Below are positions 17,250-26,871 of a stretch of DNA of 64,000 nucleotides, piece by piece. The translations under genes and the position numbers were made by a program. The number at the start of each line of letters is the position of its first letter. Within the stretch, counting starts at the first letter, position 1. The notes beneath the pieces were generated by a model that saw only the letters and a list, made by a program, of their open reading frames with translations, was not told the DNA's origin and did no database searches. This DNA comes from Halothiobacillus sp. (GTDB lineage: Bacteria > Pseudomonadota > Gammaproteobacteria > Halothiobacillales > Halothiobacillaceae), in NCBI GenBank assembly GCA_016278265.1, contig JADQCE010000001.1, positions 855,564 to 919,563 of the forward strand, given 5' to 3'.

Positions 17250-19454
17250 CTACTCCCTATCGTCACGCCCGGAGGTGCCCAGACGCTGGACCAGTCGCCG
17301 TTGCAGATTGCCAGAGCGGCGGGTGACGCTTGTCACCGCGCTTTTCAGCACGGCCCGGGCCTGTGGATCGGGCTCGTCGCCTGCTCGAATCGGCGAGATC
17401 AGGGTGAAGCGTTGTTTCGCGCGAGTGATGGCCGTGTAGAGCAGTTCGCGGGTGAGAATCGGGTTGCTGCGTTCGGGCATGACCATGGCCACCCGAGTGA
17501 ATTCCGAGCCCTGGGACTTGTGAACGGTCAGGGCAAATGCCGTCTCGACCTCGGACAGGCGCGTGGGGCTGACCCAGTGGAAGCGACGTCCGGGCCGGCC
17601 GGTGGCCTGGACGGTAGCGGGTTCGGCCGGAAACACGACGCGCAGGCCGACGTCCCCGTTTTCCAGGCGGGTCGGCAGTGTCAGCCCCATGTCGCCATTG
17701 GCGAGATTCAACTGTGCATCATTGCGGGTCACGATCACCGGACGCCCCGGGTACCAGGCGGTCGATCGCCCGATCCGCTCGTCGGCGGGCAACAGGCCCT
17801 CTCGCGACAACCAGTCCTGGACCCGGGCGTTGAGTCCCTCGACCCCGGACGAGCCGCGGCGCAGCGCACAGAGAAGCTGGAAGTCGTTATGGCGTCGGAA
17901 CAGCTCGACCACCATCACCTCGTCCCGGGTTGAGTCCGGGTCGAAGCCCTCTGGTCGCGCGGTAATCATCGACAGCCAAGGGCGCAACTCTTCGACCATC
18001 CGTGAAACGAATCGATCGGAGTGGTTCGTGCCGGGCCGGTCGAGCAACCAGTCGACCTCGCTGGAAGCCTGATCCTCATCGGGAGCCCCCAGTACATCGG
18101 TCGCCCCGGCGAGATCACCCCGGTTCACCGCACGCGCCAGGGCGCCGATCGCGCTGTCGCCGGAGAAGCGATGCGAGACGCGGAGCGTGGCGATGTGTGC
18201 CTGGACTGGATCGGCCTGGATCGGATCGGTCTGGTCCGCATGCGCCGCGTCGTCCGAGGTCTGGTTCGGGACCGACTGGCCGCTGGCCGCCTGGAGGTAG
18301 TCACGCAGTGCGGCGGGGTAATCCGCGCTATCGGCGTATCGGCAAAGCTCGCCGAGCACGGCGCCGGCCTCGACCGAGGCGAGCTGATCCTTGTCACCCA
18401 GCATGACCAGGCGACAACGCGCGGGCAGGGCCTCGACCAGTTGTCCCATCAACTCCATGCCCACCATCGATGCCTCGTCGACCACGACGATGTCGAGATC
18501 GAGCGGGTTGTCCCGGTGATGCCGGGGTTTTTCCGCCAGTGGACGGGTGCCGATCAAGCGGTGGATGGTCTGCACCTCATCGGGCAGGTGAGCTGCCACG
18601 GCCGGCCAGTGCTGCGCGTCAAAGCCGTCGGCGTGGATCGCGGCGATTTCGCGCACCTTCTCGCCGATGGACTCGGCCAAACGCGCGGCGGCCTTGCCGG
18701 TCGGTGCGCACAGGGCAATCCTCGGCAGTGACGAGCCGTCTTCGCGGCCCAGGTGCAGCGAGGTCAGCGTGGCCAGCAGCCGCACCACCGTGGTGGTCTT
18801 GCCCGTGCCCGGTCCGCCGGTGATGATCGAGAACGGCTGGCGTGCCGCCAGTGCACAGGCAACCTTTTGCCAGTCGGTCGCATCGGTATCGTTGCTGCCG
18901 GGATAGAGGGCGTCGAGTACCGGGCGCATGCCTTGTGGGGAGGGCTGATCCACCGCGCCACGTTTGGCGAGCCCTTCGGCCACGCGGCCTTCCACCTGCC
19001 AGTATCGATGCAGGTAGAGCTGTGGCCGATCGGCTTGAACCAGTACCAAGGGCTTTCCCTCGTGGTCCTCATCCGCCTCCTGCCATTGCAGGGTGCGCAC
19101 CGCCGGATGCTCGGCCAATACCTGTTGCCAATCGGCCAGCTCGATGCCGGCAAGCACGGCGGCCGGGGTGTCGGTCTCACGGCGGGCTTTCCCCGTGGGC
19201 TCCGCCGGTGGCATGCGGAGCGTGAAATCGGGGTTTTCCCTCACCGCCGCCAGATCGAGGCAGACATGGCCGCTGCCCCCCTGGTGGCTGGCCAGTACGG
19301 CGGCAAGCTGGGCCAACGGTGCGGCCTCGGGCGCGCGATGGGCGAGGAAATCGGCGACCGCGCGGTCGATAGGTCGCAACCAACCGGCGGCGACCCAGCG
19401 ATCGAGTAGGGCGCGCAGCGAGGCGTGATCGGCCAGGGCAGGGTGTTGGCTCAT
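17250..19454 (-). CDS. recD: Exodeoxyribonuclease V subunit RecD
   Basis: RecD is the 5'-3' helicase subunit of RecBCD, which processes double-strand ends. The 734-residue SF1B protein has Walker A GGPGTGKTTTVVRL, motif II VVDEASMVGMELM, motif III LVMLGDKDQLASVEAGAVLGEL and motifs V/VI ALTVHKSQGSEF..TAITRAKQRF. A Gln/Asp-rich insertion around residues 395-420 (DDAAHADQTDPIQADPVQAH) is longer than usual and low in complexity. The ATG overlaps the recB stop by four bases. Confidence 0.93.
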   Translation of the reverse strand: MSQHPALADHASLRALLDRWVAAGWLRPIDRAVADFLAHRAPEAAPLAQLAAVLASHQGGSGHVCLDLAAVRENPDFTLRMPPAEPTGKARRETDTPAAVLAGIELADWQQVLAEHPAVRTLQWQEADEDHEGKPLVLVQADRPQLYLHRYWQVEGRVAEGLAKRGAVDQPSPQGMRPVLDALYPGSNDTDATDWQKVACALAARQPFSIITGGPGTGKTTTVVRLLATLTSLHLGREDGSSLPRIALCAPTGKAAARLAESIGEKVREIAAIHADGFDAQHWPAVAAHLPDEVQTIHRLIGTRPLAEKPRHHRDNPLDLDIVVVDEASMVGMELMGQLVEALPARCRLVMLGDKDQLASVEAGAVLGELCRYADSADYPAALRDYLQAASGQSVPNQTSDDAAHADQTDPIQADPVQAHIATLRVSHRFSGDSAIGALARAVNRGDLAGATDVLGAPDEDQASSEVDWLLDRPGTNHSDRFVSRMVEELRPWLSMITARPEGFDPDSTRDEVMVVELFRRHNDFQLLCALRRGSSGVEGLNARVQDWLSREGLLPADERIGRSTAWYPGRPVIVTRNDAQLNLANGDMGLTLPTRLENGDVGLRVVFPAEPATVQATGRPGRRFHWVSPTRLSEVETAFALTVHKSQGSEFTRVAMVMPERSNPILTRELLYTAITRAKQRFTLISPIRAGDEPDPQARAVLKSAVTSVTRRSGNLQRRLVQRLGTSGRDDRE

Positions 19455-22400
19455 GCCACGGCCTCCTCGTTACCGGTAAAGAGCGTATCAAGCGCCTCGA
19501 TCAGTTCCCGGGGCGGGCGACAGGTATAGACGCCCGCATTGTTGGGCGCTTCGGTGGCCGACCGGATACCCCGGAGGAAGACGTAGGCGGCACCACCGAC
19601 ATGGCGGTCGTAGTCGTAATCTGGCAAGCGGTCGGACAAATGCCGATGCAGGGCAACGAGATAGAGCACGAACTGCAGGTCGTAACGCGACGCAAGGACG
19701 GCGTCTTCCAGTGCCTCGGGGGTATAGGCCTCCAGGTCAGGTCCCAGCCAGTTGGATTTCCAGTCGATCAGGTAATAGCGCCCCTCATGCTCGACGGTCA
19801 GGTCGATGAAACCCTTGAGCATGCCGTTGATGGCCTGACCGGAGAGCGAGGGTCGAGCCCGGCCCGGGGCGACGTGTTCCCGCACCAGGCGATCGAGCCG
19901 ACCGAGATCCGCCGTTTCCACCGCGAACCAGAATTCCATTTCCGCCTGGTAACGCGACTGCCCTCCGAGTGCCAGTTGTTGGCCGTCGCCGGGCATCTGC
20001 CAACGTGTCGTGAGCAGGGTGTCGAGTAAGGCGGCGATCACCTCGACCTGCTCGTCGTCGAGTGCCCGCAGTCCGGGATGGGTGGTTTGCGCCAGCAACC
20101 GGCGCACCTTCTCGGGGCGCCCGGCGCACTGGGTGAAGCCCTCGTCGGCAATCGCCTCGATCAGGTCATGCAGCAAGGTGCCGATCTGCGCACCACGCGG
20201 CAGGGCATGAATGCCTTCCGGCGTGGGTGCGGGCCGGGATGCCGGCGCGGTGTCGACCCAGGCGTTATCAGGAACAGTTTGCGTCTCGAGGCGGACTTCG
20301 TCGCGCGCAGCCTCCGGGGCGGGCAGCGGGGTGGCGTGTCCGATCGAGGCGGTGAGCGCGGAGAAGCTCGAGATCCACCACGGCTCGAAGGCGCCGAAAT
20401 GCGGCTGGCGTGGCCGGATCAGTTCCGGCTCCGGTGGCGGGGTGAAACGGTGGATGCCCGGATCACGGGGTTCGGGCAAGGCTTCGATCTGGATGGCCGG
20501 ATGCTCGGCCCACTGAGCCAGCCGGTCGAGATAGGCCGGGCGTTCACAGGTGTCATCCGGCTGGAAACCGAGAAACTGACCGAAGGCACTCTTGCCGGGA
20601 TTGAATGCCTTGGCGTTGCCGAACTTGACCGGCCCGGCCCCGAGCACACAGGCGTGCTCAGCCCGGGTCATTGCGACGTAGAACAGGCGGATGTATTCGG
20701 CAATCGATTCCTGCGCCGCGCATTCTGTCGCCTCTTTGTCGGGCGCCAGTTGCCAGACTGTCCCGTCGTCTCGATGGCGCCGCGTCGGCTCGCCGGACTT
20801 GGGCTTCTCGGTGCCCAGCAGGGCGATGAACGGCAGGAAGACGACCGGATACTGAAGGCCCTTGGACCCATGGATGGTCACGATACGCACCATGGCGCTG
20901 TCCTGCTCCAGGCGGATCTCCTGCTCGGACGCGCCCTCGGTCACGGCCAGGTGCAGCCGATGGATCAGGGCCGTCTCGCCGTCGACGTCCTGATCCGTCT
21001 GTTGCAGCCATTCGGCCAGATGCAGCAGGTTGGTCAACCGTCGTTCACCGCGGCGATTCTGGCGTTCGTCCGCCTCCAGCAGTCGGGCGGGGATGGAGAA
21101 ATGGTGCAACAGGCCCATGACCGCGGCGAGCACCCCTTGCGATTGCCATGTCTGGTGCCATTCGTGAAACCGCTGGCAGATGGCGTCAAAGCGCGTTTCG
21201 TCGCGAAGGTATGCTTCCAGCTCGTCCAACGGCAAGGCCATGCTGGCCGTGGCGACTGCCTGGCGAATGCGATCGCTTCGGGACGGCTCGGCCAATGCCT
21301 CCAGCCAGATCAGCACGTCGGCGGCCTCGTCCGAGTCGAACACCGATGAGCGCTCGGAGAGGAACACCGCCGGCACGCCGAAATCCGCCAGCGCCCGGCG
21401 GATCAACTTGCCTTCGTCCTGCTTTCTGACCAGCACCGCAATATCGCGGGGCACGATGCCCTGACGCGGTCCCGCATCGGTTTCGAAACCGCAGGTACCG
21501 GCCTGACCGGCGTTGAGCATCGCGGCGATCTCGCCGGCCGCGCGAACCGCCAGTTCCTCGCGAAAGAGCCCACTGGTCCATTGTTCGTCGGGCGGCGACA
21601 TCCACAGGGTCAGTGCCGGCACCTCCCCGTCACGACGCTCGTCGACCAGGCGGCTATCGCGTCCCTTGGCCTGGACCGGCTCGAAGGGCAGCGGCGATCG
21701 CCCGTTCTCGCCCTCGTCTTCGCCTTGGGCCGGGAAGCGAAAGGCCCCGTCGGGATGTTGGTCGGCGATGGAAAACAGGTGGTTGACGGCCCCGACCAAG
21801 GCCTCGGTCGAGCGGAAGTTGCAAGGCAGGCTGGCGTGCCGTCCCTGTGTCGCTTGACGGGCAGTGAGGTAGCTGTGGATGTCGGCGCCGCGAAAGCTGT
21901 AGATCGCCTGCTTGGGGTCGCCGATCAGCACGATGGCGTGTTCGTCCGATTCCGGCGGTGCCTCACCCAATGGGTAGATGGCCGAGAAGATCGCGTACTG
22001 CAACGGGTCGGTGTCCTGGAACTCGTCGATCAGGGCCACCGGGTACTGGGCGCGCACCGCCTCGATCATCCCTCGGGCATTCGGATTGCGCGTTGCATCG
22101 ACCGCCTCGCGCATCTGGATCAGCATGTCGTCGAAGCCCATGGCCCGGCGCGAGGCCAGCAGGTCCGCGATGCGTTCGCGGATCCACAGGGCGGCGAACC
22201 CCTGGATCAGGGGTTTGATCTCGTTGGCTTGCCGGTCGAATTCCTCCAGCGCCTTCTTCCAGTCGCCGATCGCATCCAGTGCGGGGTGCGTTGGCGGTTC
22301 GTGACCCTTCTTCGTCTTCGGCGTGGCGAGCTTCCGGCGGTCGGTGTCGCTGAGTGTTCCCTCGCCGGCGGCCCAGGCATCGATTTGGCCGAGCCATGCT

Positions 22401-23260
22401 TCAAGTTCCTCGGCCGTTTCCTTCTCGGGGTGGCTCGTCTTGTTCAGTCCGTCACGCGCGGCATTCCAGAGCGCATGCAGCGCCCCGGCATCGGTCAGCC
22501 AGGCCTGGCGGGCGCGGACCTCGGCCGCCTCGACGCGTTTCTGATCGCCGGCCAGTCGGCCGAGCAAATCGGCCGGGGCGGGCAGGTCGGCGGATGACGC
22601 GGCCGTCAATTTACCGATCGCGAGCGGGCTGCCGTCACGCTTGATCAAGTCCCTGACCTGCTCCTTGAGCTTGCCCGGCGTTTCCACGAGCCGTGCGAAT
22701 TGCCGGGCAAGGCGCTCGTCGCTTTGTGCCAGCGGGTAGCCGTGGGTGCGCCAGAAGTCCCGGATGGCGTCACCGATCACGGGATCAAGATCGGTGACCA
22801 GTTCCTGCTCGAACAAGGCGCCACTGTGGAAGGCGTGCTCGCGCAGCATGCGCTGGCAGAAGCCGTGGATGGTGAAGATCGCCGCCTCGTCCATCCATTC
22901 CGCCGCGCGTTGCAGCAGGAAGGCCCCCTGGGCGCGTTCCGTCTCGCTGAACTCCTCGTAGAGGTTGCGCAGCGGGGTGTCGACCGGTGCCGATGTGCGG
23001 GTGCCGGCGAACAACCAGGCGGCTTGTTGCAGGCGGCTTCGTATCCGGTCGCGCAGCTCGGCGACGGCCGCCTCGGTGAACGTGCTGACCAGGATTTCCG
23101 GCGGGGTCAGTGGCCGGGCGTCCCGCTGGTCGGGGGCTCGATGGCCCAGGACCAGCCGCAGGTAGAGCAGCGAGATGGTGAAGGTCTTGCCGGTGCCGGC
23201 GCTGGCTTCGATCAGGCGGCTGCCCTGCAGGGGGAAGGTGATCGGGTCGAGTTGGTTCAT
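19451..23260 (-). CDS. recB: Exodeoxyribonuclease V subunit RecB
   Basis: RecB is the 3'-5' helicase and only nuclease of RecBCD. From the ATG at 23260 the product is 1269 residues. It has Walker A EASAGTGKTFTIS, motif II LIDEFQDTDPLQY, motif V IHGSKGLQYPVVFLP and a C-terminal RecB nuclease domain with GFIDLTVEHEGRYYLIDWKSN, recognised by the GFIDL and DWKSN elements that hold the catalytic aspartates and lysine. The frame is open upstream of 23260, but that part lies inside recC. The start-stop overlap with recC (ATGA) and with recD gives a tightly coupled operon. Confidence 0.94.
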   Translation of the reverse strand: MNQLDPITFPLQGSRLIEASAGTGKTFTISLLYLRLVLGHRAPDQRDARPLTPPEILVSTFTEAAVAELRDRIRSRLQQAAWLFAGTRTSAPVDTPLRNLYEEFSETERAQGAFLLQRAAEWMDEAAIFTIHGFCQRMLREHAFHSGALFEQELVTDLDPVIGDAIRDFWRTHGYPLAQSDERLARQFARLVETPGKLKEQVRDLIKRDGSPLAIGKLTAASSADLPAPADLLGRLAGDQKRVEAAEVRARQAWLTDAGALHALWNAARDGLNKTSHPEKETAEELEAWLGQIDAWAAGEGTLSDTDRRKLATPKTKKGHEPPTHPALDAIGDWKKALEEFDRQANEIKPLIQGFAALWIRERIADLLASRRAMGFDDMLIQMREAVDATRNPNARGMIEAVRAQYPVALIDEFQDTDPLQYAIFSAIYPLGEAPPESDEHAIVLIGDPKQAIYSFRGADIHSYLTARQATQGRHASLPCNFRSTEALVGAVNHLFSIADQHPDGAFRFPAQGEDEGENGRSPLPFEPVQAKGRDSRLVDERRDGEVPALTLWMSPPDEQWTSGLFREELAVRAAGEIAAMLNAGQAGTCGFETDAGPRQGIVPRDIAVLVRKQDEGKLIRRALADFGVPAVFLSERSSVFDSDEAADVLIWLEALAEPSRSDRIRQAVATASMALPLDELEAYLRDETRFDAICQRFHEWHQTWQSQGVLAAVMGLLHHFSIPARLLEADERQNRRGERRLTNLLHLAEWLQQTDQDVDGETALIHRLHLAVTEGASEQEIRLEQDSAMVRIVTIHGSKGLQYPVVFLPFIALLGTEKPKSGEPTRRHRDDGTVWQLAPDKEATECAAQESIAEYIRLFYVAMTRAEHACVLGAGPVKFGNAKAFNPGKSAFGQFLGFQPDDTCERPAYLDRLAQWAEHPAIQIEALPEPRDPGIHRFTPPPEPELIRPRQPHFGAFEPWWISSFSALTASIGHATPLPAPEAARDEVRLETQTVPDNAWVDTAPASRPAPTPEGIHALPRGAQIGTLLHDLIEAIADEGFTQCAGRPEKVRRLLAQTTHPGLRALDDEQVEVIAALLDTLLTTRWQMPGDGQQLALGGQSRYQAEMEFWFAVETADLGRLDRLVREHVAPGRARPSLSGQAINGMLKGFIDLTVEHEGRYYLIDWKSNWLGPDLEAYTPEALEDAVLASRYDLQFVLYLVALHRHLSDRLPDYDYDRHVGGAAYVFLRGIRSATEAPNNAGVYTCRPPRELIEALDTLFTGNEEAVA

Positions 23261-26200
23261 GCCTCTCCCTCGGTCAGCAGACCTTTTTGATGCTCGCCGC
23301 GGGTGGTCGTCGCCAACGGCAGGTAGATCGATCGGGCGATCACGTCGAAATCCGCGTGAGCCGAGAGGGTGTTGAAATCGGGCCACAATCGCGACAGATC
23401 CGCATCGTATTGGGCGCTTCCCTCGAAGGCCGCCCGGGCCGAACCCCGGCGTTTGAAGTCATCCTTGGCCGTCAGCCAGGCGATCTGGGTGCGCGGCTCG
23501 GCCGGTAACGGCGCGCGGCAGGCGCGGTGCCAGCAGGCGATCAATGCCAACAGGAGGTCGCGGGCCTCTTCCGGCGCCAGTGGTTGCATCGCGACCGGCC
23601 GTTCGCTGAGCGCTTCCCGGTGCGCGTCCGACTCGCTGATCAGGAAGGTGGTCACCGGGCGGCCGGAGAGCTGGGCGGCCAGGTGGTAGGGCCATTCGCC
23701 GACCAGGCGATGCCATTTGAGCTCCTTGCCCTTGTGCAAGGCGCCCGGAACGAGCTTGAAACGGACCGCGCCGTCGTCACCGAGACGGATATCGTTGATC
23801 TCGCCGGTCAGCACCTCGTCGCCACCTCCCGAAAGATGCTCTGCCGGGTGAAATCCCGCCAGCGCCTCGGGGTAGCGGGTCTGGAAGGCCGCCCAGGTCC
23901 GCAACTGTCGACTGAGGGCCTCGCCATGCTCGCGGCGAAGCGGCTCATCGAAGGGCGGCAGGGGCAACTGGCCGCTACCGGCGATGCGTTCGAGGGCGGC
24001 ATCGATCCACTCGGGCAGGCGTTGCTCGAGGGTCTCGGGCGTCAGTGTTTCCACCGGCTCGCGATTGAGGCGCGCGACCACCCGATCGAGCAATCGCGCA
24101 CTGAGCTGCGATTCCCCCAGCGCATCGAGCGCGAACGGCTCGTCATCCTCCGGCAGACTGATCTGCCGGCGCGGCGGGATATCGAGGTGGCGGCCAAGAT
24201 AGACGCGCCAGGGTTTTTTCAGCAGTTGGGCAAGATCGGCAAGCGAGGGCGGATGCGATTCGTCGCTTTCGGTCAGGGGGGAGTGGGCCACGCTGGGTTC
24301 TAGTGCATCGTGGACCTGGTGCCATTCAGTGGCGTAACTGAACAACTCTGGGCGCTCCGGGGCGAAGTAGTCTCGACTGAAGGCCTGCAGCGGATGCTCG
24401 GTCGTCAGTGTCCTGGATGCGTTCCCCTCATCCGGGTTTTTTTCCTGGGTATTGCCTTGATCGGCGACGGACCAGCCGCGGTCGATGTGGTCGCGCAACT
24501 GGTTGACCAGCACGGACGCCGGGCGCTCGTGGTTGTCGCGGATATCGCGGCCCACCCAACTGATCCACAGCCGGTCGCGGGCCGAGAGCAGGGCCTCGAG
24601 GAACAGGTAGCGGTCATCCTCGCGCCGTGAACGGTCGCCGGGGCGGTAGCGCCCGCTCATCAGGTCGAAGTCGGCTCCCGGCTGGCGCCGCGGATAGGCC
24701 TCGTCGCTCATCCCGAGCAGGTAGACCTGGCGGAACGGGATGGCGCGCATGGGCATGAGCGTGGCGAAATTCACGGCGCCAACGAGGAATCGCTGGTTCA
24801 GGCGGTGCTCGTCCAGGCGATCGAGCCAGGCACTGCGAGCCGTCTCGATGCCGATCGGCTGGTCAAACGCCGCCGAGCGGCAATCCTCGAGCCAGCCGGT
24901 GGTGGCATCCAGCACACGGTCGCGCAGACTGGCCGCCGACTCGCGCGTGGCCAGCGGGTTGGTCTCGTCCTCGTCCGGTGGGATGGCGTCGGGATCAAAG
25001 AACGTATCGATCAGTTTCTCGAAGCCGCTTACCCAGTTCTCCGGCGTATGGCTCTCTCCCAAAATATGGCGCCAGCGCCCGAGCGCCTCGACCAGCGTGT
25101 AAAGCGGTCCGATCACCGCCGCGCTCATGCCGTCCATCCCGCCCACCGGCACGATGCCTTGCCAGTCGTCTTCCGCGCCGGCGAGATAGGCGTACAACAG
25201 CCGCTCGAGGCCGAACCGCCAGCTGTTCTGTTCGATGCCCGCCGGCAGGCCGAAATCGGGCCGGTGATCAGCGTCGAGCCCCCAGCGAATGCCCGCGGTC
25301 TCGATCCAGTGGCGCAACAGCGCGACATCGTCGGCGGCGATGCCGAAGCGTGCCCGTAACGCGTCCACCTCCAGCAGGTCCATCACCTCGCTGGCCGTCA
25401 GTCGTGCCTCGGGTAGGTGCAAGAGTGTGTCCAGCGCCCGGAGCATCGGGTGCGTCTCGCGCTCGGGACGATCGGAGATGGCGAACGGCAGGTAACGCGG
25501 GTCGTGCCGATCGATGCGCCCGAACACGGCGCTGATCGCCGCGGCGTAGTCGGCCATGTCCGGCACCATCACGATTACGTCACGTGGGCGGAGGGTCGGA
25601 TCGTCGTCGAATGCCGCCAGCAGTTGATCCTGCAGGATTTCCACTTCGCGCAGCGGGCTGTGCGCGATGGTGAACCGAAGCGAGGCGTCGGCGGGGTCGA
25701 TCTGGCGGTGCTCGGCCTCGATTTCCCTCATCGGGCACAGGTCGAGCAGGTCGGCCTGGATCTGTCCGAGCAGGTGCGTGGGTTCCGGTTCGTCGAACAG
25801 ATCAATATTGAGCGCTTCACTGCCCCGGGTCCACTCGGGCGCCTGGTCGAACTCGTCGACCAGCCGAACGAGATCGCGCCCCTGCTTGCCCCATGACGCC
25901 AGCAGGGGGTGGGCATGCTGATGCAGGGCATGATCGTCAAGAGACGCGTCGATCTTGCGTTCGGTGATCCGCCGGTAGGCCGCCTTGAACAGGTGCCGGT
26001 CCTCGACGATGTCACCCCAATAGTGCTTGCAGGGGTTTTGCAGGCAAAAGATCACCTGGGTCCAGCGAGAGATCGCGCCCAGCACCTCCAGCACCTGCGG
26101 GGGCAGGGCGGAGACGCCGAAGACCACGATGCGACGCGGCAGATCGGCTGGTCGTGCGCTCAGGCGGGCCGCCTGCTCGAGAAACGCACGGTGCACCAGC

Positions 26201-26871
26201 GCTCGGCCGGCATATCCCGTGGGAGCGCTTCCCTCGTCGGCTTGCGGTGGATGAGCGCTCAAGTCATCGAGAATCGCTCGCCACAGTGCCGGTTGCCAAC
26301 TGGCACCGTCAGGCACGGCCGGGGCTTGGCCCATTGGGCTAGGCAGGGTGGCCTCGTCTTTCGCCCAGCACTCGAGCCAGTCGGCGCGATAGACCTGGTA
26401 TTGGTCGAATTGGTCGGCCAGTCGAGAGGCAAGCTGGTAGGCCCGGTGTTCGTCACCGGCAATGTAGTGCGACAGGGTCTCGAAGGCCGGATCGGTTGCC
26501 AGCTCGTCGAGCAGGCGCAGCAGACGCCAGGTCAGGCGTGGCTTGTCGAGCGGTGCCTCGGGGGGGACGGCGTCGCGGCCAAGCACTGCTCGGTAGCATT
26601 GCCACTGCAATCGGGCGGGAAGCAGCAGGTCCATGGCGGTGGCGACGCCCAAACCACCATGCCCGTCGTCCCGGCGCGAGCGGCCCAGCGCGAGCCGCAG
26701 CCACTGCGCCATGCCGTTGCTCTGCACCAGAATGCGCTCGTCTTCCAACGGGGCGAGCGGCGCCCGGGCCAGCCATTCGACCAGCAGGTCGCGCAGCCCT
26801 TCGAGGCGGTTTCCCTGCAGCACGATAAAGCCGGGTGTAATCGGGGCGTGGGCGTCCGTGGAATGGGTCAA
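23257..26871 (-). CDS. recC: Exodeoxyribonuclease V subunit RecC
   Basis: RecC holds RecB and RecD together and recognises Chi. The protein is an inactive helicase-nuclease scaffold of about 1204 residues. Family landmarks are RILVQSNGMAQWLRLAL near the N-terminus, RRIVVFGVSALPPQVLEVL, DVIVMVPDMADYAAAI, VNFATLMPMRAIPFRQVYLLGM and DEAYPRR. The chosen start is a TTG at 26871, with a GGAAGA element nine bases upstream, which leaves 16 residues before the conserved GFIVLQGNRLE. An ATG at 26949 is an alternative. No ptrA gene separates recC from recB here, unlike E. coli. Confidence 0.9.
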   Translation of the reverse strand: MTHSTDAHAPITPGFIVLQGNRLEGLRDLLVEWLARAPLAPLEDERILVQSNGMAQWLRLALGRSRRDDGHGGLGVATAMDLLLPARLQWQCYRAVLGRDAVPPEAPLDKPRLTWRLLRLLDELATDPAFETLSHYIAGDEHRAYQLASRLADQFDQYQVYRADWLECWAKDEATLPSPMGQAPAVPDGASWQPALWRAILDDLSAHPPQADEGSAPTGYAGRALVHRAFLEQAARLSARPADLPRRIVVFGVSALPPQVLEVLGAISRWTQVIFCLQNPCKHYWGDIVEDRHLFKAAYRRITERKIDASLDDHALHQHAHPLLASWGKQGRDLVRLVDEFDQAPEWTRGSEALNIDLFDEPEPTHLLGQIQADLLDLCPMREIEAEHRQIDPADASLRFTIAHSPLREVEILQDQLLAAFDDDPTLRPRDVIVMVPDMADYAAAISAVFGRIDRHDPRYLPFAISDRPERETHPMLRALDTLLHLPEARLTASEVMDLLEVDALRARFGIAADDVALLRHWIETAGIRWGLDADHRPDFGLPAGIEQNSWRFGLERLLYAYLAGAEDDWQGIVPVGGMDGMSAAVIGPLYTLVEALGRWRHILGESHTPENWVSGFEKLIDTFFDPDAIPPDEDETNPLATRESAASLRDRVLDATTGWLEDCRSAAFDQPIGIETARSAWLDRLDEHRLNQRFLVGAVNFATLMPMRAIPFRQVYLLGMSDEAYPRRQPGADFDLMSGRYRPGDRSRREDDRYLFLEALLSARDRLWISWVGRDIRDNHERPASVLVNQLRDHIDRGWSVADQGNTQEKNPDEGNASRTLTTEHPLQAFSRDYFAPERPELFSYATEWHQVHDALEPSVAHSPLTESDESHPPSLADLAQLLKKPWRVYLGRHLDIPPRRQISLPEDDEPFALDALGESQLSARLLDRVVARLNREPVETLTPETLEQRLPEWIDAALERIAGSGQLPLPPFDEPLRREHGEALSRQLRTWAAFQTRYPEALAGFHPAEHLSGGGDEVLTGEINDIRLGDDGAVRFKLVPGALHKGKELKWHRLVGEWPYHLAAQLSGRPVTTFLISESDAHREALSERPVAMQPLAPEEARDLLLALIACWHRACRAPLPAEPRTQIAWLTAKDDFKRRGSARAAFEGSAQYDADLSRLWPDFNTLSAHADFDVIARSIYLPLATTTRGEHQKGLLTEGEA

